Assembly: GCA_016699755.1 (NCBI GenBank)
Contig: CP065009.1
Coordinates: forward strand, 1,488,001 to 1,552,000
Length of the DNA stretch: 64,000 nt
Source of the DNA: Candidatus Peregrinibacteria bacterium
Lineage (GTDB): Bacteria > Patescibacteriota > Gracilibacteria > CAIRYL01 > GCA-016699755
Reading direction: 5' to 3'
Under the pieces are notes generated by a model. It worked only from the letters and a program-made list of their open reading frames with translations. It searched no databases and was not told the DNA's origin. The position numbers and the translations under genes are program-made. Numbering within the stretch: the first letter of the stretch is position 1; each line of letters begins with the position of its first letter. Below are positions 9,279 through 16,170 of the stretch, in pieces.

Positions 9279-10013
9279 CTATTCCACTTTTTGTTTTCCC
9301 TTTGCGAGATCCGATTTTGGCGGTGCTTCTTTTTTTGTCTCCTCAAGGCGATACGTTTTAAATGCTTGACGTTCTTCAAGAGAGAGTTCTTGATAAGACT
9401 CATACTCTGGAAGAATAATATTCATGGCTTCGCTATTATTCTTTACGAGAAAGATATTCTCCATGTCTCCGGGGCTGATATATCCTTTTTCGAGAGGATA
9501 TTCTCTTACCCATCTTAAAAATCCTTCCCACATATCTCCCATAAGAATAATGGGAATTTTTTTCATGTGTCGTACTTGCGTTAATTGCCATGAATAGGAA
9601 AGTTCGAGGCAGGTTCCCACTCCACCTGGCATAACAATAATAACATTTGCCATCGCCATAAAATGGTCGAGCCGATCGGAAAAATGCGTGAAATGTTTTC
9701 GGTAATCAAGATGTTTATTAACATTCTCTTCAAACGGAAGGTTAACTGTAAATCCGATAGAGTGTGAATCGTGGCTATTTCGTCCAGCATGATGTCCCGC
9801 ATTTGCCGCTTCCATAATCCCCGGACCTCCTCCGGTAACAATATCAATATTATGATGTGCTATTTTTCTCGAAAGCTCATAAACTTGCTGATACCGCTCT
9901 CCTCCACGTCGTATTCGTGCAGATCCAAAAATAACCACTCGAAAGTGGGCAAGTCGAAGTTCAGATTCTACATCGACAGGAGATACAATAGAGAGAACGG
10001 TGTGTGGATCCAT
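9279..10013 (-). CDS. LOG family nucleotide phosphoribohydrolase
   Basis: LOG/TIGR00730 proteins split nucleoside 5'-monophosphates (in some species cytokinin nucleotides) into base and ribose 5-phosphate. The 244-residue product has the Rossmann-like start VVIFGSARI, the motif VTGGGPGIMEAANAG, and the hallmark PGGVGTCLE, which carries the catalytic Arg/Glu region of the family. The N-terminal 30 residues and the Lys-rich C-terminal tail (KKEAPPKSDLAKGK) are extensions. It follows the dprA operon on the same strand after about 60 bases. In bacteria such proteins are mostly nucleotide salvage or purine-nucleoside-5'-phosphate nucleosidases; the substrate here is unknown. Confidence 0.85.
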   Translation of the reverse strand: MDPHTVLSIVSPVDVESELRLAHFRVVIFGSARIRRGGERYQQVYELSRKIAHHNIDIVTGGGPGIMEAANAGHHAGRNSHDSHSIGFTVNLPFEENVNKHLDYRKHFTHFSDRLDHFMAMANVIIVMPGGVGTCLELSYSWQLTQVRHMKKIPIILMGDMWEGFLRWVREYPLEKGYISPGDMENIFLVKNNSEAMNIILPEYESYQELSLEERQAFKTYRLEETKKEAPPKSDLAKGKQKVE

Positions 10014-10074
10014 AATCTTTTTGAAAAAGGCTTCCCCCTAGAATACCAGAATCTTGGGAAGTTTTCCACAAAAC

Positions 10075-11166
10075 TTATGATTTTGCCCATCGATTTCCTC
10101 CAAATTGTGTGACAAAGCCTTTCATTTCTAAAATAGTAAGCGTGGAAGCAAATTGCGCCGAAGAAAATTCGCTTTTGCGCAAAAGATCATCAAAAAGTGT
10201 TGGTTCTTCGGGTAATAAATCGTAGACGGTTCGTTCTGCTCCATCCGGTGGAAAAAACTTTTGTACGGCATGTTGTGATTCTATCGCCGGAGCGGCAATT
10301 TCTTCTAAAATATCTTCTGGAGTAAGAACGAGCTTTGCTTCCCCTTTTTGAATGAGTCGGTTCGGTCCAAGAGTAGTAGAAGAAGACGGACTTCCCGGAA
10401 TAGCAAACACCTCACGGTTTTGGTCGAGTGCAAAGCGCGCAGTAATAAGTGAGCCACTTTTTTCTGCTCCCTCCACAACAAGTGTTCCCAAAGAAAGCCC
10501 AGAAACAATACGATTTCGCCGAGGAAAATGGTAAGCGTGTGGTGGCGTTCCCGGAGGAAATTCCGAGAGAATAGCACCAGAAGCAAGAATATCTTCTGCA
10601 AGTTCGTGGTGTTCTGGCGGATAAATGGTGTCGATACCGCATCCGAGAACGGCAATAGTTCTTCCATTTTCTTGCAAGGTTTTTCGGTGTGCGAGTGCGT
10701 CGACACCGCGTGCCAATCCTGAAATAATCGTCATTCCTGCACGAACGAGTCCACTCACCATTCGTTCGGTCATCTGTTTTCCGTGTGCTGAAATACGCCG
10801 CGTTCCTACAACTGCTAAAGAAAACTGATCTTCTGTTTGAATTTCTCCTCGGCAGAAGAGGAATATTGGAGGAGAAGTAATGTTTTTGAGTCGCTGAGGA
10901 TAGGCATCATCTTCCCAAAAAATGAGTGACGCACCACATTTTTCCAGAGATGCAAAAAACTTTTGAGGATTTGCCGATTTTTTGCGTTCCAAAAAAAGTG
11001 CCGTCGCTTTTTCGCCAAGTCCGGCAGTAAGAAATTCTTTTGCGTTGTCGCAATCCCATGCCGATTTCAGGCTTCCAAAATAATTTCGAAAGAGTGAGAG
11101 CCGCGGAACACTAAGCATATCCGTTTCTGCAAAACCGGCGAGTATTTCGCGCGATTCAGACGACAT
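10075..11166 (-). CDS. dprA: DNA processing protein DprA
   Basis: DprA loads RecA on incoming single-stranded DNA during natural transformation. The 363-residue chain has an N-terminal helical region, the Rossmann-like DNA-binding core (VVGTRRISAHGKQM, SGLARGVDALAH, LGCGIDTIYPPEHHEL, HFPRRNRIVSGLS) and a C-terminal winged-helix of about 60 residues. The open frame extends 79 codons further upstream, but that part lies inside purE and has no similarity, so I use the ATG at 11166, overlapping the end of purE by 11 bases. It is third in a purK-purE-dprA operon. Its presence fits DNA uptake as a route of gene gain in small-genome bacteria. Confidence 0.92.
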   Translation of the reverse strand: MSSESREILAGFAETDMLSVPRLSLFRNYFGSLKSAWDCDNAKEFLTAGLGEKATALFLERKKSANPQKFFASLEKCGASLIFWEDDAYPQRLKNITSPPIFLFCRGEIQTEDQFSLAVVGTRRISAHGKQMTERMVSGLVRAGMTIISGLARGVDALAHRKTLQENGRTIAVLGCGIDTIYPPEHHELAEDILASGAILSEFPPGTPPHAYHFPRRNRIVSGLSLGTLVVEGAEKSGSLITARFALDQNREVFAIPGSPSSSTTLGPNRLIQKGEAKLVLTPEDILEEIAAPAIESQHAVQKFFPPDGAERTVYDLLPEEPTLFDDLLRKSEFSSAQFASTLTILEMKGFVTQFGGNRWAKS

Positions 11167-11692
11167 TCGACTCTTGAGAAAGGATACTTTGCATTCCTTC
11201 CCACTGGAGTTTTTCATCTCCTTGCTGAACTTTTTGTGCGAGTGACTCTTGATAATTTTGTAGCTTCTGAAGAAGTTCTGTATTGGATGTTGCGAGAATT
11301 TTTGTGGCAAGAATCCCAGCGTTTTGTGCGGCGTTGAGCGCAACAGTCGCCACGGGAATGCCGTTTGGCATTTGGAGAATAGAGAGAATAGAATCCCATC
11401 CATCTAAACTATTTGACGACTTTACCGGAACACCAATTACGGGAAGTGGTGTGAGTGAAGCCACCATTCCCGGAAGATGTGCGGCACCTCCTGCTCCGGC
11501 AATAATAACGCGCAAACCACGTTTTTCTGCGGTTTTTGCATATTCAAACATTCGCTCTGGTGTGCGATGTGCGGAAACAATAGCAACCTCGTGTGAAACG
11601 CCAAATTCTTTCAAAATATCCGCCGCCTTCGAAAGTACGGGAAGATCGGATGCGCTTCCCATAATGATGCCAACGAGCGGAGCAGAATTCAT
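11156..11692 (-). CDS. purE: N5-carboxyaminoimidazole ribonucleotide mutase
   Basis: Class I PurE moves the carboxylate of N5-CAIR to give CAIR in purine synthesis. The 178-residue chain shows MGSASDLPVLSKA, SAHRTPERM and GAGGAAHLPGM, the substrate loops of the family, and the usual octamer-forming C-terminal helix. It sits 9 bases after purK, the enzyme that makes its substrate, and overlaps dprA. Confidence 0.95.
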   Translation of the reverse strand: MNSAPLVGIIMGSASDLPVLSKAADILKEFGVSHEVAIVSAHRTPERMFEYAKTAEKRGLRVIIAGAGGAAHLPGMVASLTPLPVIGVPVKSSNSLDGWDSILSILQMPNGIPVATVALNAAQNAGILATKILATSNTELLQKLQNYQESLAQKVQQGDEKLQWEGMQSILSQESNVV

Positions 11693-11701
11693 ACTCCTAT
11701 A

Positions 11702-12844
11702 TTACCGATTCTCTTTCGAGCGAGCAATAACACGAAGATTTTTTTGAAGGATCTGCGCTTTTTCCATGGCTTCTTTTTGTGTTTCCCCCAAAATAGTGAT
11801 GTGCCCCATTTTGCGAAAAGGACGAGTTTCTGCTTTGCCATACCAATGGAGAAAAACATTTTTTTCTGCAAGAACTTCTGAAATCCCTTCGAGATACGCC
11901 AAACCGCTTTCTCCCTCTGCTCCCAGGAGATTCATCATCACTGCCGGATATTTTGTTTCCGTTGAACCGAGTGGAAGCCCAAGGACTGCTCGTAAATGCT
12001 GTTCGAATTGAGAAGTATTATTTCCTTCAATGGTATGATGTCCGCTGTTATGTGGACGTGGCGCAATTTCATTGACGAGGATTTTTCCTTCAAGAGTCAC
12101 AAACATTTCCACCGCAAGAATTCCCACCATTCCCAGTTTTTCTGTGAGCTCCCGAGCGATAGAAATCGCTTCTGTTTCCACTTTTTCCGAAAGATTCGCC
12201 GGAGCATGCAAAAATTCTACGAGATGTTTTGTGGGATGAAAATCGAGTTCCACCACGGGAAAGTGCGCCATCTCACCATTTGTGGAGCGTGCCACGAGCA
12301 CGGAAATTTCTTTTTCTGCCGGAATAAATTTTTCCAACACACTTGGTTCGTCAAATGCCTCTTGAATATTTGTGGCAGAGGCTATTTTCCGAACACCTTG
12401 TCCGTCGTAGCCGGAGCGACGTTTTTTGTGAAATGCCGGAAGAAAATCCACATAATTTTGAACATCATTTCGAGATTCTGTGAGAAAAAATTCTGCTGTA
12501 GGAATTCCATTTTTCCGGTAAAACTCTTTTTGAAAGCCCTTGTCCTGAACCATTCTGAGAATACTAGGAGAAGGGGAGACTGGAATCCCTTCCGCAACAA
12601 GTTGCTCCAAGGCATCCACATTCACATGTTCGAATTCGAGCGTCACGGCATCGCAGGTTCGCCCAAAATTGAGTACCGTTTCAAAATCGAGTGGATCGCC
12701 ACACGTGAACACATTGGCAAGATGTGCGCACGGTGCAGAAGGATTGTTATCGAGTACATGAAATGAAATGCCCCAGTCCATGCCAGACTGAATGAGCATA
12801 CGCCCGAGTTGTCCTCCGGTAATCAGCCCAAGACGAGTTCCAAT
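11702..12844 (-). CDS. purK: N5-carboxyaminoimidazole ribonucleotide synthase, non-AUG start
   Basis: ATP-grasp enzyme that carboxylates AIR with bicarbonate. Recognisable parts are KKRRSGYDGQGV, the VLEKFIP...EISVLVARS ATP-grasp core, and NEIAPRPHNSGH. The first ATG (12799) would cut the family's glycine-rich N-terminal loop: in the same frame directly upstream the DNA encodes LGLITGGQLGRML, the normal PurK start. Upstream of that there is an in-frame TAG at 12875-12877 and no ATG, GTG or TTG. I therefore place the start at the ATT at 12842-12844 (380 residues); ATT at 12854-12856 is the alternative. A sequence error is also possible. First gene of purK-purE-dprA. Confidence 0.85.
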   Translation of the reverse strand: MGTRLGLITGGQLGRMLIQSGMDWGISFHVLDNNPSAPCAHLANVFTCGDPLDFETVLNFGRTCDAVTLEFEHVNVDALEQLVAEGIPVSPSPSILRMVQDKGFQKEFYRKNGIPTAEFFLTESRNDVQNYVDFLPAFHKKRRSGYDGQGVRKIASATNIQEAFDEPSVLEKFIPAEKEISVLVARSTNGEMAHFPVVELDFHPTKHLVEFLHAPANLSEKVETEAISIARELTEKLGMVGILAVEMFVTLEGKILVNEIAPRPHNSGHHTIEGNNTSQFEQHLRAVLGLPLGSTETKYPAVMMNLLGAEGESGLAYLEGISEVLAEKNVFLHWYGKAETRPFRKMGHITILGETQKEAMEKAQILQKNLRVIARSKENR

Positions 12845-12876
12845 ATTGAAAGAAATGATGTGAAAAAAGTGATTCT

Positions 12877-12905
12877 ATTGTGGCGAAGTTGCTGGTGAGA
12901 GTCAA
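12877..12905 (-). promoter_or_regulatory. Promoter of purK-purE-dprA
   Basis: On the minus strand TTGACT (12905-12900), 17-base spacer, CACAAT (12882-12877). Transcript start expected near 12870, only about 26 bases ahead of the putative ATT start codon, with no Shine-Dalgarno between. Confidence 0.55.
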
Positions 12906-12925
12906 AAAGAGTGAGTGTAGATGAC

Positions 12926-13948
12926 CTAAAATTTTTTCAGACAATCTCCTATCATAAGCAGGACTTTTTCAGAAACCGCTAATTTCAAAAGATACTTTTC
13001 CAATGCTTCTTTCGTGCCAAATGTTTGTATAGCTGAGGGAAAATCGATTTTAGGAATTGCTAATAATTGCAACGATTCCGTTTTGACATTGTTAAGTACA
13101 GTTTCGGGAAGTGTATCGGCATTGCGAATAATTTTTTCTTTTTCAATGTCTGTTGGTGTAGAATGAAGGACAAAACTTATCTCATATCTTTTTTTTTGAA
13201 TCAGATTCTTTTCGGGTTTTCCTGTTAAAAAATCATTTGTTATCAGAAGCTTCACCAATTTTTTCTTGTCTTCTTCGGCTTTGAATTCTCTTGTTAAAAA
13301 ATCATTTGTTACCCCTTCTAATCGAGGGTGACTTTTAGGATCACTTCCGTATCTTGAAATTATATGTGGTACCAGATTGTGATTTTGTCCTAAAAAAATT
13401 GCGATTTTTTCTCCTGGACTTTTCTTTAAAAAATCTTGAACTAAATCCATGAGCAATCTTTCCTGACCATCCATATACATTTTTTTTGTCTCGTCGGTGT
13501 CCCCCTCTCTCTCCAGCTGATTTGTCATTTCTTTTGTCCATTCTGGTGTTGTTGCATTATGAAGAACTGTATTTGAAGAATTGAGGGCGTAGTGCAAAAA
13601 AGGAGCACCTATAAAAGCCAAACAGAAAAATTGGGCTTCCGTATACTCTTCAATAGAGTATGGGTCATGAGGAAGATCATCCAAAAATTCCTTCCTTATT
13701 CTTTCTGCATACCTCTCAACATCGAATGAAGAATGAAGTCCTTCAACAAATAAATGTTTTATCTCCATTCTGCTGAGTTTCAAGAGAAGATGAGCTTGTG
13801 ATTTTCCTGCAATAACGTTCAATTCCCTTGGATTTTCATTTCTCCAATGTATTTGATGCATATGAACAAGCGTTCCTAGATTTGAGTTCCCCACAAGGAA
13901 GACCCCTCTTTCAACTTCGGGATTCTTAGGATTATCTACGCTCATCAT
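12926..13948 (-). CDS. Hypothetical protein (340 aa), possible Tiki/TraB-like fold
   Basis: Not confidently recognised. The soluble product has His/Glu-bearing motifs spread along the chain: VHMHQIHW near residue 30, HLFVEGLHSSFD near 65, and IAIFLGQNHNLVPHI near 185. A strand ending in E-G-L-H followed later by a G-x-N-H strand recalls the TraB/ChaN/erythromycin esterase-like (Tiki) proteins, but the match is weak. It contains an internal duplication: TNDFLT occurs twice, 23 residues apart, encoded by a 20-bp direct repeat. Its gene ends upstream of the purK promoter. Codon use is more AT-rich than in the flanking pur genes, which might mean transfer. Confidence 0.55.
   Translation of the reverse strand: MMSVDNPKNPEVERGVFLVGNSNLGTLVHMHQIHWRNENPRELNVIAGKSQAHLLLKLSRMEIKHLFVEGLHSSFDVERYAERIRKEFLDDLPHDPYSIEEYTEAQFFCLAFIGAPFLHYALNSSNTVLHNATTPEWTKEMTNQLEREGDTDETKKMYMDGQERLLMDLVQDFLKKSPGEKIAIFLGQNHNLVPHIISRYGSDPKSHPRLEGVTNDFLTREFKAEEDKKKLVKLLITNDFLTGKPEKNLIQKKRYEISFVLHSTPTDIEKEKIIRNADTLPETVLNNVKTESLQLLAIPKIDFPSAIQTFGTKEALEKYLLKLAVSEKVLLMIGDCLKKF
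13223..13311. repeat. 20-bp direct repeat pair inside a gene
   Basis: TGTTAAAAAATCATTTGTTA occurs at 13223-13242 and again at 13292-13311, spaced 69 bases (23 codons), so the reading frame is kept and the encoded TNDFLT is duplicated. Confidence 0.8.
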
Positions 13949-14069
13949 CTATAAAAATAGAAAAATGTTATATTTTTTAAACACTTTTTATTTTTCTGTC
14001 AATACCATTCTCCTAAAAAACACCCAATTTCTGCTGGAGTATAGTTCACTGCGCTCTAAATGGAATCCA

Positions 14070-14099
14070 AATAACCCCGTACTGAAGTACAGGGTTATT
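14070..14099. terminator. Hairpin terminator downstream of dps
   Basis: AATAACCC pairs with GGGTTATT, continued by GTAC/GTAC around a TGAA tetraloop with one C/A mismatch. It lies just past the end of the dps gene (minus strand); the U tract is weak. The surrounding 13949-14135 holds nothing else I can support. Confidence 0.65.
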
Positions 14100-14135
14100 A
14101 GAATCTCTTCTGCTGGAACGGAGTTACACTATTTC

Positions 14136-14570
14136 TTACGCACCTTTCATGCTCTTCATCATCCAAAGTGTTTTTTCGTGTCCTTCCATGAGAGTGAGTA
14201 AAAAGCCTTCGAGCGTGTCGTTTTCTTCATTCTGTGCAGATTTTACCACGGCTTTCAGACTTGCGAGCAATTTCTCCAAATCGCTTGTGAGTATGCCGAG
14301 CATTTTTTCGGCATCGGGAATAGTGTTTTCTTCTTGTATGGTGGCAGAAGCAATCATCTCTCCGTATCCGTGAGGAGCCATTTCTCCTTGAATGCGAATT
14401 TGCTCGGCGATTTGATCAATCTCATTCCAGAGCGTTGTATAGAGCGTTTCAAAAAATATATGAAGCTCTTGAAAGCGTGGTCCAGTAATGTTCCAGTGAA
14501 ATGAATGGGTTTTTGAATAGAGTGCTGCAGTATCAGCAAGCGCTTTTTTCAGTAAAAGAATAGTATTCAT
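14136..14570 (-). CDS. dps: Dps-like ferritin/DNA-protecting protein
   Basis: Dps dodecamers store iron and shield DNA from peroxide. The 144-residue helical protein shows the family signature HSFHWNITGPRFQELH with the ferroxidase His, followed by ETLYTTLWNEIDQIAEQIR, which holds the Asp and Glu metal ligands across the dimer interface. I start at the ATG at 14570, which gives the normal length; an extension of 15 residues from 14615 has no similarity. It follows ilvH by 58 bases and ends at a hairpin. Probably stress-induced, but no operator is visible. Confidence 0.9.
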   Translation of the reverse strand: MNTILLLKKALADTAALYSKTHSFHWNITGPRFQELHIFFETLYTTLWNEIDQIAEQIRIQGEMAPHGYGEMIASATIQEENTIPDAEKMLGILTSDLEKLLASLKAVVKSAQNEENDTLEGFLLTLMEGHEKTLWMMKSMKGA

Positions 14571-14628
14571 GATTTTCGTGAAAAAGAAAGCATTCCAAGA
14601 GGAATTGTATTCCAAGAAAATATGTTCT

Positions 14629-15144
14629 TCAATGCTCTTTCTCTTTTATTTTAATCTCTCCGCTTTTTCCGCGATTCATTGAGGTCACTCCTGTTCGTAC
14701 CATTTCTTTTATGCCAAAAGGGCGCATGGCTTCTATAAAGGCTTCTATTTTTTGTGGACGACTGGTGAGTTCAAAAATAAGACAATCCGGAGAAATATCG
14801 ACCGCTTTGGCGCGAAAAACATCAGAAAATTGCATCACTTCTGCACGCGTGCTTTTGGTTGCGTGAATTTTGAGGAGAATGGTTTCGCGAATTACTGTTT
14901 CATCATGAGTGACATCTGAAACTTTGAGTACGTTAATAATCTTATACAGTTGTTTAATCACCTGTTCGACATTCGTTTTACTACCATCAACAACAATCGT
15001 CATGCGTGAAACATCTGGATTTTCTGTGCGCCCGACATTGAGCGAATCGATATTAAATCGACGTTTTCGGAAAAGCGATGAAATTCGGTTTAAAACGCCA
15101 GATTTATTTTCTACAAGGGCAACGAGAATATGATGTTGGTTCAT
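14629..15144 (-). CDS. ilvH: Acetolactate synthase small (regulatory) subunit
   Basis: Regulatory subunit of acetohydroxyacid synthase, which makes acetolactate or acetohydroxybutyrate for valine, leucine and isoleucine. The 171-residue chain has an N-terminal ACT domain (HHILVALVENKSGVLNRIS, then RRFNIDSLNVG) that senses valine, and the usual C-terminal domain (ELTSRPQKIEAFIEAM). The catalytic subunit ilvB normally precedes it but is absent from this window. A leuD gene lies 21 kb away, so branched-chain genes are dispersed. Confidence 0.92.
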   Translation of the reverse strand: MNQHHILVALVENKSGVLNRISSLFRKRRFNIDSLNVGRTENPDVSRMTIVVDGSKTNVEQVIKQLYKIINVLKVSDVTHDETVIRETILLKIHATKSTRAEVMQFSDVFRAKAVDISPDCLIFELTSRPQKIEAFIEAMRPFGIKEMVRTGVTSMNRGKSGEIKIKEKEH

Positions 15145-15195
15145 GTAAAAAAGACATCATTTTTTATTTTGGAGGATTTTTGAGGGTTTTTCAAA

Positions 15196-15210
15196 TATAT
15201 TCAGAATATA
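15196..15210. promoter_or_regulatory. 15-nt palindrome upstream of ilvH
   Basis: TATATTC-A-GAATATA is a perfect inverted repeat with a one-base centre, 52 bases upstream of the ilvH ATG on the minus strand. It could be an operator, or chance in AT-rich DNA. The rest of 15145-15418 shows no gene or attenuator I can support. Confidence 0.3.
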
Positions 15211-15418
15211 CGGTTTCTTTTGGAAATACCCCTTCGTACACTATTTTTTGTAGTTTCCGAAAAACATTAAGTTTGACCGAAGACTAATGCCTTCGCGTGT
15301 TTCCAGTTTTATTTTTCTATATGTGTTCATTGTATCATAAATTAAAAAAATAAAGAATGTAAAGTTGCTCTAACAAGGAAAAGAATAAGGTGGTCATTTC
15401 CTGTGAAAAGCGTATATT

Positions 15419-16162
15419 TTGGGAGATAATTTTCTGAAAGAAATCTTGGATATTACTCCTACAGATTGGGCAATGATTTTCTTGGTTGCGGTTGGTTTTT
15501 CGGTCGTTTTTTTCCGAGGGATTTACCAAATACTCGTTCTATTCCGAAAAAAGAGGGAGCAGAACAATTCACTTTTCAGGAAAATTGCGAATGGAGTTCT
15601 TCTTCCCATGAATTACTATGCTATGTTTCAGCAGAGAAGAAGGGAAAAAAATCTCCCCCTCTATTTTCGCTTTTTTCTCGCATTTACAAGGCAATGTAGC
15701 AGAATTCCACTCTTCCACTTTATTCCCAAGTTTATTGTTGCCACTACCAGTGAATTTCTTGTGTATTTTTTTACTGGTGAAGACATTCTCACCGGTATTG
15801 TTTCTCTCTGGAGCATAACGTTTTTTGTAGTTATTACGATTGTTGAGGGAAAACTTGGCGAACTAGAAGAAGAAATGATTACGACAGTGAATAAGTTTTT
15901 CCTCTTTTCTGTTTCGTGGCTTACCTTTGGAGCTATTATTATAGGACTCTTTTTCTGGAGTTTTGTTCTTCCATTTTTTGATAATGCCTTCTGGCATTTT
16001 ATTGCTAAAATGGCGATTCTCTTTAATTCGTATCTCGAGCAGGGATGGTTCTTTTTTTGGAATATGCATCCTGTCATCATCCTTTTTTGTTTTTTGATTC
16101 TCATTGTGTACATTAGTACATCGCTTGCGCTTTCGCGCCGATTGGGAAATGTGCAAGAGTGA
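15419..16162 (+). CDS. Multi-pass membrane protein, hypothetical
   Basis: Unknown family. The product of up to 247 residues has a first membrane helix at about 18-37, a basic cytoplasmic loop (LFRKKREQ, QQRRREKN), and further helices near 98-112, 120-142, 160-182 and 213-235. The frame begins with TTG at 15419; an internal TTG (15446) or the ATG at 15473 are alternatives, none with a strong Shine-Dalgarno. The acidic loop GKLGELEEEM sits between the third and fourth helices. It converges with priA with an 8-base gap. Confidence 0.6.
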   Translation: MGDNFLKEILDITPTDWAMIFLVAVGFSVVFFRGIYQILVLFRKKREQNNSLFRKIANGVLLPMNYYAMFQQRRREKNLPLYFRFFLAFTRQCSRIPLFHFIPKFIVATTSEFLVYFFTGEDILTGIVSLWSITFFVVITIVEGKLGELEEEMITTVNKFFLFSVSWLTFGAIIIGLFFWSFVLPFFDNAFWHFIAKMAILFNSYLEQGWFFFWNMHPVIILFCFLILIVYISTSLALSRRLGNVQE

Positions 16163-16170
16163 TATGATTC

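Noticed and set aside
10075..11403. Longer DprA start at 11403
   Set aside because: The extra 79 residues are read inside purE in another frame and have no DprA similarity.
14070..14099. Hairpin as part of a CRISPR or repeat array
   Set aside because: It occurs once, with no spaced copies; no CRISPR array or cas gene was seen in the window.
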